A stretch of DNA of 64,000 bases from Odontesthes bonariensis (Eukaryota > Chordata > Actinopteri > Atheriniformes > Atherinopsidae), in contig NC_134515.1 of NCBI RefSeq assembly GCF_027942865.1, positions 35,143,025 through 35,207,024 of the forward strand. Reading direction: 5' to 3'. A model generated the notes under the pieces. The model was not told where the DNA came from. It saw only the letters and a list, made by a program, of their open reading frames with translations, and did not search any database. The translations under genes and the position numbers were made by a program. This document shows, piece by piece, positions 1 to 11,104 of this stretch; the first letter of the stretch is position 1; each line of letters opens with the position of its first letter.

Positions 1-850
1 ATTACTATATCCATGACCACTATAAGCGGTTTCCACTGTATTATGATGCATGTCTATTCATATTGCGGTTTTTGGTGTGCATCATCCAATATGTTCGTAT
101 CAGAATGTGGTAAACCGAGTGAAAGTGCTTACGTGCTCATCCAAGTGATGGAAACAGACGGTTGAAGCAACTAGGGTATGTCATGTCATGTGCTATTTCA
201 GTGATGGACTCGCTTGCATTTTAACATGGTGTCAGGTTTGACGACAGCACATTACGCTGTCCGGTAAAGCATCACTTGTAATAACTTGGTGAGTGAGTAG
301 AGTGGTTGAGGTTAATACATCACTGTGTTAGTTTGCTAGCATGGTAGGCTAACACCCATGCAGGTAGCATAGGATTCTCATGCTGCATTAGTTTGGCGTT
401 TTTTTTCTTCTATATTGGGAAATATAGTGAACATAGTGGTAAATGAAGGAGTTAAGGAAAACTTCGGCAAAACATTTCCTTTCTCTCATATTGACTTTAC
501 CCCGCTTTGTTTTACATGTTATTTAAACAGTAGGATTACTTCAGTATTGCTTCAACAAGTTCTGAATCTCGTCGAACATGTAACGCGACTGAGCCTTCTT
601 CCAACATGACGAGCAATGTGCTACATCGTATTTGATGCAAACTCGGTTACAGGCAGGGAATTGGCGAGTTATGAGAATGAAGAAAGGTGTTGTGTCTTGT
701 CTATATGAACAATCATCAACACAGAATGATTTATTTAGTACTGTATGTGTATCCTGATTTTATGTTTGTCACCATTATTAATACTTGTGAGCTATTGTAT
801 AGCGTTTTGTGAAACCTCATAGTAGCCTATTTATTTCTCACCCTAGATTC
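1..850. other. Non-coding left flank
   Basis: I recognise no gene here. The sequence is AT-rich and its short open frames lack any family signature. It probably includes the 5' non-coding part of the hAT element that follows, but I could not locate a terminal inverted repeat. Confidence 0.4.
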
Positions 851-1517
851 CAGATGTCGCCCACCCAGCCCCAGCCTCAGCCCCGGCAGCCAAAGACAGC
901 CCCTCTTTCGCAACTTCAAGTGCCTTCTTTCAAAAAAAGAAGTACAATACATAATCCCGAGAACAGCGCCAGAAGGAAGAAGCCATAGCGAAATGGATTG
1001 CCAGGACCGCCCTCCCACTACGGACAGTTGAAGACGAGGAGTTTTTAAATATGTTAAAAGTCCTAGATAAAAGGGTGACTGTCCCGAAGAAAACCAAAAC
1101 CTCCAATCTAATTGAGCACATGTACCTGGCTGAAAAAATTAAATTCAAAAGCAGATTGGCAATTGCACGAAAAGTGACTATCGGAACAGACATCTGGAGC
1201 AAAAAAGGACTTACAGCCTCCTTCCTTGCAGTGAGTGCCTGCTACTTCAATGTGCAACAGGAAAAAGCTGAACACATCCTTTTGAACCTAAAGCAGCTGA
1301 CTCATCCACACACTGCACTGTCTATTGCTGTACATGTCAATGAGTGTCTAGATGAATGGGGGATTCCAAAAGACAAAGTCCTGACGGTCATCACAGACAA
1401 CGGCAGCAACATGGTATGTGCCTTTCGCCATGATGATGACGACGACGACGACGACACCAGCTCTGATGATGATGACGATGGCCAGGACACTGATGGCGAG
1501 GATGAGGCAGATGAAAG

Positions 1518-1882
1518 GTCAGTCTGTGTTTGATGTGTGTAGAGGCTTCACACTGTTGTAGATTTTCAATATTCAACTTAAAAAGAATGAAATGGGGGTT
1601 CTGTAGTGTAGTGCGCTAATGGACCCAGGTTTGAATCCAGCCTAGCTCATTTCTCAACACCACCCCATCTCTCCCCCATTTGTTTCCTTTGACTTTTTCA
1701 CTGTCCTGTCCAATAAAGACAATACAACTATACAATTGGCATTAAAAACATAAAAAAAAAAAAAAAAAGTAAAATATACAGGATACAGGATAAATAGGAT
1801 GTTTTAGATGTATTGTCTAATTACAACCTGAAATGTATTGTCTTATTACCACCAAAATAATGTTGTTTTGTGTTTCACTCAG
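1518..1882 (+). other. GT-AG intron inside the hAT transposase gene
   Basis: The donor (AAAG/GTCAGT) and acceptor (TTTCACTCAG/ATATG) leave the transposase frame unbroken when the interval is removed. Unspliced, exon 1 would stop shortly after 1517. The intron also contains a SINE copy. That it is really spliced is an inference. Confidence 0.75.
1593..1770 (+). mobile_element. tRNA-derived SINE, degenerate, in hAT intron
   Basis: It has a B-box-like GGTTTGAATCC at 1628-1638, then the tail CTGTCCTGTCCAATAAAGAC and an A-run near 1755-1768. The same tail is seen in the better-preserved SINE at 6114-6323, so this is the same family. The A-box end is badly decayed. Confidence 0.65.
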
Positions 1883-3469
1883 ATATGGGACACTGGAGAG
1901 GACCCCTTGTGTTGTCCACACGCTTCAACTTGTTGTGAGGATGATCCAAAAAGAGCAGAGCATCAGGCGTCTCCTGGACAAGACTAGTCACCTTGTCAAA
2001 AAGTTCAGGAAGTCCTCTGTTGCCACTGAACAGCTGCTGCAAAGAACAGAACTCATCCTCAAGAAGGACTGCCCAACAAGATGGTCCAGTACCTACGAAA
2101 TGGTGTCACGCTTGCTTGAGGTGAGGGAACAGGTCACGGCTGTGGCAAATAACATGGACTGGGACTGCCTACTCCCCAGTGAATGGCAGAAACTTACTGT
2201 CATGAAGGACTTGCTCCTCCCTTTCGCTGAACATACAAAAGTACTACAAAGCGACACCTGCTCTCTGTCTCTAGTTGTGCCGGCGCTCCTCGACCTCAAG
2301 TGTCACCTAGCTGACTTCCTCCAGTCTCATTCACAGAGTTGCGTGAGTTTAGCAACACTCGCACAGAAGATGTTGGTAGACCTAGATGTGCGCTTTAGCT
2401 GTTTCTTGGATGTGTCGGCAAGTAAGTTTTCACCTCTTGCTGCAGCAGCATCTTTTTTTGATGTCAGTTTGTCCTCTGAAACTATAATTGACAATGATGC
2501 AATGCAGAATATCCTCACCAAGGTTGAAGAATACATTATCCGCACTCTACCCCATCAAGGAGAGGCTACTACTGATGAAGAAGGGGTTGTGGGGAACACA
2601 GAGGTTGTGGAGGGACCGGAGCAAAAGCGGCCAAGGTTCCGGTTCTTCAGTGCCCATCGGCCACCCAGGCCCAAGAGTTCAAACACCATAAAACATGAGC
2701 TACAGAAGTTCAAAGACATCATGTCTACTTACCCTGTCCCTGATCAATCCGGAATACAGTTCTGGTCCTCTCAGTGCTCTACCACATTTCCCATGCTCAA
2801 ACCTTTGTCATTAGTTCTACTGGCTATACCAGCCTCACAGGCCTTTGCTGAGCGGGTCTTTAGTTTAACTGGGGACCTTTCCAATGGCCGCCGCAACAGA
2901 GCAAGAGTTACTTTGGAAAGAAGTGCTTTCCTGAAGCTCAACAAAGACAAGTAGTTGCAACAGATACAAATAACCGCTCTGCATTGTTTTATTCTTTTTT
3001 CCAGCTAGTTGTTACCTAGTATGTGTGTATTGTTTTTATGTGTTTTTTTTTCTTCTAATAAATGTAAAATCAATTGCATATGGCATTTGTATTCATTGAA
3101 ACAACAGACAAGACACTAAAGCAAGTCAAAACAATATTCCTGAAATACACTGCTCACGAAACAAAGGGAAGAAAAAAATGTAATGCAACACTACATCACA
3201 TATGAAAAGTCTACCTACATCACTTTAGTGAAACATGCTTTTTTAAAGGTCATGAATAGCAGATTTCCAATGCATTTTTCCATTCAGTGGGTAAAATCTG
3301 CTATTTGTGACGTTGGAAAAAGTATGTTCCACTAAATTGATGAGGGTAGGTTTTTTTTTTTAATGTGATACAAAGGGGTTGAAGGATCAATACAATGTAT
3401 GAACCATTACTATTGCAATTTGTTTAATTTTTGGTCTGTTACCACAGATTTCATCACATATTTCAGTGT

Positions 3470-3491
3470 ATATATATATATATATATATAT
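3470..3491. repeat. (TA)n microsatellite
   Basis: A short run of TA repeats at the 3' side of the hAT element. Confidence 0.85.
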
Positions 3492-3589
3492 TCTTTTTTG
3501 GTAACAGCAGGTTTGGTGTTCTGCCTTCAAGTTGGAAAAAGTAATGTCCTAACTAGACAGGTTGATATCAGTTTGATTGACTTGGACTT

Positions 3590-3722
3590 GCATTGCGACT
3601 AAAGACTAAAATGTTTTGACTAAAACTAGACTAAAATGTTGAGGATTTTTAGTCGACTAAATCATGACTAACAAAAATGATTTGTGAAAAGACTAAAACT
3701 GACTAAGACTAAGAACGAATAT
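3590..3722. repeat. GACTAAA subterminal repeat cluster
   Basis: About ten copies of GACTAA(A) variants lie here, mostly direct, with one inverted TTTAGTCGACTAAA palindrome. Clusters like this are typical of the subterminal binding sites near the ends of fish hAT elements. It may be the 3' end of the transposon at 854-2954 or the end of a separate short hAT element. Confidence 0.6.
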
Positions 3723-4368
3723 AATAAGGCAATATGAATAAATAATGTAATTTCCAAATTCTCAGAACCAGAACCAGAGTCAACAAGAGCTTGAGTGGCG
3801 GGATTAATCCTTTCATACAACAGAGATACAGGTAATATCAGACAAGGGGGATCAGGTAATTTAGTTCCGCCAACCTGTGCCCTCGCTGTTACAGGTGGGC
3901 ATGTTCTTTTGGTCGAACAGGAAAGGAGGCGATGAAATGCCTGGGCGAACTGCAATAAAGGCACTCTTTGTCGCGCAGATGCCTGGATCTTTCCTCCTGG
4001 GTTAACCTGGTACGTCCTAATTGCATAGGTTCAGAATTATCAGCCTCCGCTGCAGGTGAACTGTGTATAACCAGTGGGGTTGGAAACTGGGACAGACGTG
4101 AAGAGAAACTCTCGTGAGAGCCGCATCTGAGGGGCTGATGGGAGTTGAGGTTCTTTTCCCTCTGACGCTCCCGGAGACGGTTGTCAATGTATAGCTGCAG
4201 AAGCTAACTCCTCAAAGGAAGATGGCTCATCGCGAAAAGATAACTGATCCTTTATCTGATTATCAAAAGCATTTAGTAATATGCCCTGCAAGGAGTCTGA
4301 ACCGGTCTCGGCTGCGAGAATCCGGAACTCAATAAGGAAGTCCGACACTGATTGGCTCCCCTGACATA

Positions 4369-5988
4369 CAGTCCCGTCCAAAAGTATTGGAACAGCAAGG
4401 CAAATTCCCTTGTTTTTGTTTTTCACTGAAGACATTTGGGTTTAAGATCAAAAGATGAGAATGAGACAAGAGTTCAGAATGTCAGCTTTTATTTCCTGGT
4501 ATTTACATCTAGATGCGTTAAACAACTTAGGATATATCACCATTTGTATTACACCACAGCATTTTTAGGTAAGCAAAAGTAAAGGAACAAATAATCTTAA
4601 AGTAAGTAACATTTAATATTTGGTGGCTTAACCCTTGATTGCAATAACTGCCTCAAGCCTGCGACATCACCAAACTGTTGCATTCTTCCTTTGTGATGCT
4701 ATTCCAGGCTTTTACCGTAGCTTCTTTCAGTTCTTGTTTGTTTCGGGGGGTTTCCCCCTTTCAGTCTCCTCTTCAGGAGGTGAAATGCATGCTCCATCGG
4801 GTTAAGGTCAGGTGATTGACTTGGCCAGTCTAAAACCTTCCACTTTTTCCCCCTGATGAAGTCCTTTGTTTTATTGGCAGTGTGCTTTGGGTCATTGTCC
4901 TGCTGCATGATAAAATTCCTCCCGATTAGTTTGGATGCATTTCTCCGTAAATTGGCAGACAAAATGTTTCTGTACACTTCGGAATTCATTCTGCTGCTAC
5001 CATCATCAGTTACATCATCAATAAATATTAATGAGCCTGTTCCAGAAGCGGCCATGCATGCCCAAGCCATGACATTACCTCCACCATGCTTCACAGATGA
5101 GCTTGTATGCTTCGGATCATAAGCAGTTCCTTTCTTTCTCCACACTTTGGCCTTTCCATCACTTTGGTAGAGATTAATATTGGTCTCATCAGTCCATAAG
5201 ATTGTGTTCCAGAACTTTTGCGGCTCATCTCTGTACTTCTTTGCAAATTTCAATCTGGCCTTCCGATTCTTACTGCTGATGAGTGGTTTGCATCTTGTGG
5301 TATGGCCTCTATATTTCTGCTCTCGGAGTCTTCTTCGAACAGTGGATTGTGATACCTTCACCCCTGCACTGTGGAGGTCATTGGTGATGTCACTTACTGA
5401 TGTTTTGGGGTTTTTCTTCACAGCTCTCACAATATTTCTGTCATCAACTACTGTTGTTTTCCTTGGCCGACCTGTTCGACGTCTGTTGCTCAGTACACCA
5501 GTAGTTTCTTTCTTTTTCAGGACATTCCAAATTGTTGTGCTTGCTATGCCCAATGTTTGTCCAATGGCTCTGATTGATTTTCCTTCTTTTCTAAGCTTCA
5601 AAATGGCTTGCTTTTCTCCCATAGACAGCTCTCTGGTCTTCATGTTGGTTTATCCTCTTTAACAAGAAATTCAGTCTTTATAGGTTTAAACATGCAGAGC
5701 TATTTAATGTTTGAACAATCAACCTTAAAGGCAACACCTGGTCAACAAGAAACACCTGTCAGTCACATGTTCCAATAGTTTTGCTCACTTGAAAAATGTG
5801 TGGGTTCAAACAAAGGGTGGTATGTCCTGAGTTGTTTAACACATCTAGATGTAAATACCAGGAAATAAAAGCTGACATTCTGAACTCTTGTCTCATTCTC
5901 ATCTTTTGATCTTAAACCCAAATGTCTTCAGTGAACAACAAAAACAAGGGAATTTGCCTTGCTGTTCCAATACTTTTGGAGGGGACTG
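4369..5988 (-). mobile_element. Tc1-like DNA transposon, nearly complete
   Basis: This 1,620-bp element lies between TA dinucleotides at 4367-4368 and 5989-5990. Its ends are inverted repeats of about 166 bp (4369-4534 and 5823-5988), starting CAGTCCC(G/C)TCCAAAAGTA and differing at only a few positions. It sits inside gypsy gag: removing it and one TA rejoins the gag reading. High TIR identity and an almost open transposase suggest it is among the younger insertions here. Confidence 0.93.
4699..5643 (-). pseudogene. Tc1 transposase (DD34E), frameshifted at C-terminus
   Basis: This cut-and-paste transposase has an N-terminal paired-like helix-turn-helix DNA-binding region (about residues 1-110, with the GRPRKT hook near 58-63). 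The catalytic domain has all three acidic residues in recognisable motifs: WTDET, QQDNDPKH and DLNPMEH. The start at 5643 (MKTRELSMGEKQAI) matches the family start. After the last catalytic residue a one-base change in the C-run at about 4746-4751 shifts the frame, so the encoded protein ends in a wrong tail (to 4699). The expected ending (KQELKEATVKAW, then SLVMSQA) can still be read in the next frame down to about 4658. It is otherwise free of stops. The gene is likely non-functional or has a changed C-terminus, unless the C-run is a sequencing error. Confidence 0.88.
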
Positions 5989-6113
5989 TAATCTAAGCAG
6001 GCGTTTAGCAGCATTATCCTCTCTAAAAGGATCGTCAAAAGCTTTACGAAACTCCTCAATGAAGTCGCCGTAAGGAAGGGTGTCAATAGAGTTAGACTTA
6101 AAAAAAAGCTAAT

Positions 6114-6323
6114 GCCGGGGTGGTCGGTGGCGTAGTGGGTTAAGCATGCGCCCCATGTACAAAGGCTACAGTCCTCGCTGCAGCTGGCCCCGGTTCGAGT
6201 CCTGCATCGGACGGCCCTATGCTGCATGTCTTTCCCCCTCTCTCTGCCCCCTGCTTAATGTCTCTCTTGAACTGTCCTGTCCATTAAAGGCATAAAAGCC
6301 CAAAAAAATAATTAAAAAAAAAA
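6114..6323 (+). mobile_element. tRNA-derived SINE
   Basis: The RNA polymerase III promoter is clear: A box TGGCGTAGTGGG at 6128-6139 and B box GGTTCGAGTCC at 6192-6202. A unique body with TGTCCTGTCCATTAAAGGC and an A-rich tail follows. It is inserted in the gypsy gag relic. Same family as the copy at 1593-1770. Confidence 0.85.
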
Positions 6324-6497
6324 CTCACAGGGGAAGGAGCGAGGGGAACGAGTGATGACCAACAAGCACTTGAGTAAGAAACCTTCACAACCCCCAACAT
6401 TACCTGCATAACTCTCTGGAGTAGGAAAGGAGGCGTCTCAATCCGAAGGTGGTGATGAGGGAGACGGGGCCTGTGGAGGAGCAGCAGGTAGATTAAC

Positions 6498-7198
6498 GGC
6501 AGGAGTTGAGGTCAGGACTGTGCAGGCCAGTTAAGTTCTTCCACACCAAACTGGCTCATCCATGTCTTTATGGACCTTGCTTTGTGCACTGGTGCGCAGT
6601 CATGTTTGAACAGGAAGGGGCCATCCCCACACTGTTTCCACAAAGTTGGGAGCATGAAATGGTCCAAAATCTCTTGGTATGCTGAAGCATTCAGAGTTCC
6701 TTTCACTGGAACTAAGGGGCCAAGCCCAGCTCTTGAAGAACAACCCCACACCATAATCCCCCCTCCACCAAACTTTACACTTGGCACAATGCAGTCAGAC
6801 AAGTACCGTTCCCCTGGCAACTGCCAAACCCAATCTTGCCAGATTGCCAGATGGAGATAAGTGATTCATCACTTCAGAGAACACATCTCCACTGCTCTAG
6901 AGTCCAGTCGCGGCGTGCTTTACACCGCTGCATCCGACGCTTTGCATTGCACTTAGTGATGTATGGCTTGGATGCAGTTGCCATGGAAACCCATTCGATG
7001 AAGCTCTCTACGCACTGTTCTTGAGCTAATCTGAAGGCCACATGAAATTTAAAAGTCTGTAGCGATTGACTGTGCAGAAAGTCAGCGACCTCTGTGCACT
7101 ATGCGCTTCAGCATCCTCTGACCCGCTCTGTCATTTTACCTGGCCGACCACTTCGTGGCTGAGCTGCTGTCGTTCCCAATCGCTTCCACTTTGTTATA
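6498..7198 (-). pseudogene. Tc1-like transposase relic, second family
   Basis: The minus strand encodes the catalytic half of a Tc1 transposase unlike the one at 4.7-5.6 kb: [19 protein letters not shown], then [16 protein letters not shown] and NWPAQS. A one-base loss just before 6511 breaks the final motif, which can still be read as PDLNS. Upstream (6820-7198) the N-terminal half is recognisable only with stops and frame changes (KRLGTTAAQPRSGRPGK). No inverted repeats remain; the left edge abuts gypsy gag and the right edge abuts a hAT-like element. Confidence 0.75.
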
Positions 7199-7200
7199 AT

Positions 7201-8572
7201 CAGATGTGGGTAGTAACGAGTTACATTTACTCCGTTACATTTACTTGAGTATGTTTTTGAAAAAAATTGTAATTCTAGGAGTAGATTTAAATCACTATAC
7301 TTTTTACTTTTACTTGAGTAGATTTGTGAAGAAGAAACTGTACTCTTGCTCCGCTACATTAGGCTACAATGAACTCATTACTTTTCTTCTTACCTCTTTG
7401 GTATTCTACACGTCATTATTTTTATCCCCCCCGCGTACGCCTCATTTTAATGTTTCATTTTGACAGAGAGAGAGGGACTTCCGCCAAAGGCAAAGGCAAG
7501 GCAAGGCATCTTTATTTATATAGCGCATTTCATACCACAGGCAACTCAATGTGCTTTACATAAAGACAAGGCATTTAAAAGATAAAAATTAAAACACAGT
7601 TAAAAGCAATCAAAGAAGAGGGGGAAAAATAAAACTATAAAAAATAATCATTAATTAATTAATTTAAAAGTGAAGAGTGCAGATAAAATACTTTCAGGTG
7701 TCACATGCACAGCTAAATAGAACTGTTTTCAGCCTGGATTTAAACATTGTCAGAGTTGAGGCTGGTCTCACATCTTCTGGAAGGCTGTTCCAGATTTTAG
7801 GAGCATAAAACTGAGCTGTTTTAAAGTCTATTCTCTGAGCGACAGGAAGCCAGCGCAGAGACATGAGCACTGGACTAATATGGTCGTATTTCCTGGTTCT
7901 AGTCAGGACTCGAGCAGCAGCGTTCTGGATGTACTGCAGCTGTCTTATAGCCCGTTTAGAGAGCCCAGTGAGCAGGCCGTTACAGTAGTCTAACCTGCTG
8001 GAGACAAACGCATGGATCAGTCTTTCTAAGTCTGGTTTAGACACTATTCCTTTGATTCTGGCAATGTTTTTTAGATGGTAAAAAGCTGCTGATGTTACTG
8101 ATTTAATGTGGCTGTTAAAGTTCAGGTCTGAATCCAATATTACCCCGAGATTTCTAACTTGATTATTAGGTTTAAGAGAGAGAGTCTCAAGGTGACTGAT
8201 AACACTTTCTCTTTGTTTCTGTGGGCCACAGACAGTGATTTCAGTTCACAAGGCTCTACCATGTGACTGTGTTTCACCAATCAAACATAACCGTGCAGTC
8301 TCGTCACGTGACCATACTCAATCTCAGCGGCCGGACGGGTTAGCTTCACAGTTTACAGTCGTAGCAAACAAAAAAATAAATAGATGAAAAATGTCAGAAT
8401 CAACGGTCGAAATGAAGACACAAACTCCAGCTTTGCTGCGCCTTTTGTTTATATTTTTTTTAAATAAATCCTTTAACTTTAATTTGCCTCCCGTCCGTAT
8501 CTGCACCTTAACACACCATGACAAACAGTACTTTTACTTGAGTACAATTTTTGGCCACTCTACCCACCTCTG
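7201..8572. mobile_element. hAT-like non-autonomous element with L2 insertion
   Basis: The left end reads CAGATGTGGGTAGTAACGAG and the right end CACTCTACCCACCTCTG, forming an inverted terminal repeat. Subterminal TTTACTTGAGTA motifs lie near both ends (about 7241, 7311 and 8533). The interior holds no transposase; 7488-8246 is an L2 fragment. I see no matching 8-bp target duplication, so one flank has probably been altered. Confidence 0.65.
7488..8246 (-). mobile_element. L2 LINE 3' fragment (family A), internally deleted
   Basis: The minus strand encodes the C-terminal part of the same L2 protein found at 47.6-49.4 kb (SDLNFNSHIKSVTSAAFYHL through FKSRLKTVLFSC). Compared with that copy, about 55 codons are missing at the junction DFKTA/QFYAPKIW. 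Its 3' end carries GGCAAGGCAAGG-type repeats at about 7490-7506. It is 5'-truncated at 8246. Confidence 0.88.
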
Positions 8573-9435
8573 GCAGTCAGAAAGTCCTTGGTACTATCCA
8601 TGAAGTTGCCCTTTCACAACCTGCCTTGAACAATATACTGAACCCCATTTTGTCCCCAATTTGCGAACTGATTGTTTAAGAAACTAAAATAAAACTGGCA
8701 CCCAGGGAAGCTCTCATGATGATGACATGAGAAGTGTCTTTATCACGTTTTTTTTTACTGACATCTGTGCAATGTCCAGAACAAACAGATCTTAAAAACT
8801 CTACAGTAGCTGCTCTGAAGATGTCTGTTGGAGGTCCAAATTTGACATCTTTATGATGAAACATATATAGATAGCTATACTGCATCATGCCTGCGATACT
8901 GAATCATGACATGATTTAAGACGACTCATTTTGCTCAGTTAGATTTTTGGTGATGCTGGCCGTGTTCCATAATTAAATCACTGTTTTTAGGCTACTAAAA
9001 GTGAGAACTTGAAACTTGAGATGAGATTTCATAAACTAGAAATACAGAAGAGAAAAGACAGTAATCTGATCTAAAAATGTACTTTTCTTAATCTATTTTT
9101 CTTGGTAAGTATGTCTAAGTCTCAGTTGTGAAAATTTTCTTTTGTCTTAATTTGACATGTCTTCCCATTTTTTTGCCTCGGATGTGGCCAGATAACATGG
9201 TAAAATAATTTCTATATCTTAGCTGATACGTTAAGAATTCATTTTCAATTTGTCTTGAATTTATCTTGAATTATGTCACAGATTTCTTTTTTGTAATTTT
9301 ATCTTGCATTTTATTTAGACTTGACTTTATCATAACTTGAAATACGAGGTAAGGACTGAACCCAAATCTTAATATCTGATGCCTTTATTTAATTTTGCAG
9401 CTGCATCTTTGCTCTTCGTCAACATTGAAGTCATG
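8573..9435. other. Non-coding, no feature recognised
   Basis: AT-rich sequence with no supported gene or repeat. Confidence 0.4.
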
Positions 9436-9439
9436 GGAG

Positions 9440-9789
9440 TAACCTAATGAATAAAGGAGAGGAGGAAGAGAGAGAAGATAGACCTGCCTCCTCAGCTAAT
9501 AAAGTGTGGGAGCTTTTTTGAGTCTGTGTAGTGTGTCTGGGCTGTGTGGAGGGGAGGATGAACAGATCTCTGCTCAGAGAAAAACTCATGACAACAAACA
9601 ACCAGTATTGTCCTGGCATTTAGAGACTGCGTTGTCGCTCTGACAGCAGCCCAATCATCTATCAATCCATCCTCTGCATTTCTCACTTTGTTGCTTATTC
9701 CAGATTTATACACAAGATTACTCTATACTTATCTGATCTTGTCCTGTTGAATCTGAAGAACTTGGCTGCAGATTAACACTAAGCAAAGG
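9440..9789 (+). other. Candidate untranslated first exon of a plus-strand gene
   Basis: A purine-rich, less AT-rich block ends at a strong splice donor (GCAAAG/GTAAGA at 9784-9795). Nothing in it codes convincingly. It could be a 5' untranslated exon for the gene whose start codon exon lies at 26040-26138. This is an inference from position and donor quality only. Confidence 0.22.
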
Positions 9790-10221
9790 TAAGACTTTTA
9801 TAGCATGTTTACTTGTACAGTTTTAACACTGTAGGCATGAATATGTAATTGTTTTATATGCATACCGCTTGTTATTTTAGTCCCGTACAAACATTTCGCT
9901 TGCAGTAATCACCTGAACAGGAATTGTGTTGCTTGAGCCCAATGTTCCAATCCTTCCTATTGGCAGTCTGATAAAGTGCAAACTGCAAAGGACAGAATTA
10001 TAATGCAAATAATATTATTTATGTGTTGCTGTAGTTAGATGAAAGAAAGTGACATTTTTTTCTTTTCTTTCCTATCTTGGAAACTTCCCTTGGCAAACAA
10101 TATTTTTCAGTCTAAGTCACTTGCTTGCACAACACTGTGAAGATTTAAAAACGTACTCTGACAGAGTTCCCCAGATTGAATGCAATGAATGCCATCAAAG
10201 CAATTTTCTTTTGAGACAACT

Positions 10222-10477
10222 GTTGCCCCAGAGATAGACTGGCGGTCTACCTGTTGGTGATTTGATCCCTGGCTTCCCAAGTCTACAAGTTGAAGTGTCC
10301 TGAAACTCTAACAGCTTCTGAAACATTACTTGATGTAAGAGTGTGTGTTTGATGCAGAAAAGCCCTACATAGGCAAAGCCTGTGTGTCTGAATGTGGCTT
10401 GCAGTATAAAGTGCTTCAAGTGGTCAGCAAGACAAGGGCAGCTCCTTACAAATGCAGTTGAGTTGCCCTTTGGCTTT
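10222..10477 (+). mobile_element. SINE-like repeat, diverged
   Basis: It contains a B-box-like GTTGGTGATTTGATCCC, then TTGAAGTGTCC, and ends in AGTATAAAGTGCTTCAAGTGGTCAGCAAGAC followed by CAAATGCAGT. The same architecture occurs at 24054-24288 and, reversed, at 42351-42605. Old and diverged. Confidence 0.5.
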
Positions 10478-10479
10478 TT

Positions 10480-11100
10480 GACTTGTGCAGGAAGCTCCTG
10501 TTGCACTTGGCACTACAACCCCAGCATTCGGTGTTGGTCATAGTATTAAAATAGAAAGCTATACTCCTCACTAGATTGTGTCTGTCTAAAAGTATTTTCC
10601 CAGGACATTAAGCTATACATTTGTTACCCGCTTATTTGAATATACTGTGTCACAGACAGACAGAAATGATCTGGACATGGACAGTTATTTATAGATTAAT
10701 TGATAATAAATAGGCTTCGTCATTAACATAAATAAAACCACATTGTTTACTATTATTCTGAAGTTTCTTTTCCCTGAAGTGTTATAATTGTTATGGTTCA
10801 TTTAAGTATAATTGCTCTACTGATTAGAAAGCTACAAGTCATGCTTTATATTATTAAGCATCCTTATTGTGCAGTTTTCTGTAGAGTTGCTGTACAAGTT
10901 ATCGAGCTTGTGACCAAAGTAAAAGTGCTTTCACTGGTAGGAAGTGACAAACTTAAATAGTTTAGAATGAACACAAGTGATAATGACAAGCTTTACGTAT
11001 GGTAATGCTTGGGTGACATGAAACGTACTAAACATGAGAATGGACAGAGAAATGCAATTTCATTGCAGAAGTGGTTTAAAAGTTGATGTGCACACACCTA
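10480..11100. other. Non-coding, no feature recognised
   Basis: AT-rich sequence without a supported gene. Confidence 0.4.
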
Positions 11101-11104
11101 ATTT

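Larger units (their letters stand above)
854..2954 (+). pseudogene. hAT-family transposase (ZBED-like), two exons, broken near start
   Basis: This encodes a hAT DNA-transposon transposase, the enzyme that cuts and pastes the element. The N-terminal part starts at ATG 854 with a proline/glutamine-rich stretch. From about 958 the protein is read in another frame (EEAIAKWIARTALPL), separated by a frame change at the A-run 932-938 and an in-frame TAA at 952-954. From 1051 the RNase H-like core is open, with TDIWS and ITDNGSNMV. An acidic Asp-rich stretch follows at about 1430-1510. Exon 1 ends at 1517 and exon 2 starts at 1883; the join is in frame (DER-YGTLERTPCVVHTLQL). Exon 2 carries CPTRWSSTYEM and the C-terminal dimerisation block (IPASQAFAERVFSLTG). 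Family known, breaks seen directly. Loss of the BED-finger end makes this copy probably inactive, although the main body is surprisingly open. Confidence 0.85.
3740..6497 (-). pseudogene. Ty3/gypsy (sushi-like) gag and protease remnant, interrupted
   Basis: On the minus strand, gag of a Ty3/gypsy retrotransposon can be read in pieces. At 6497-6325 it has a PTPESYAG-type N-terminal block. At about 6110-5991 it has YGDFIEEFRKAFDDPFRED. At 4366-4188 it has GSQSVSDFLIEFRILAAETG. From about 4186 to 3870, after a one-base frameshift, it has [11 protein letters not shown], then [15 protein letters not shown] and a zinc knuckle [10 protein letters not shown] whose last cysteine is lost. Around 3790-3760 a retropepsin-like ALVDSG follows. 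A SINE (6114-6323) and a Tc1 element (4369-5988) split it, and about 45 codons are missing at the SINE. The rest of pol is absent. It is clearly dead. Confidence 0.8.

Noticed and set aside
1302..1576. Minus-strand Ser- and His-rich open frames
   Set aside because: They are antisense to the GAT/GAC repeat of the hAT transposase.
5180..5662. 160-codon plus-strand open frame
   Set aside because: It is antisense to the Tc1 transposase, whose motifs are clear on the minus strand.
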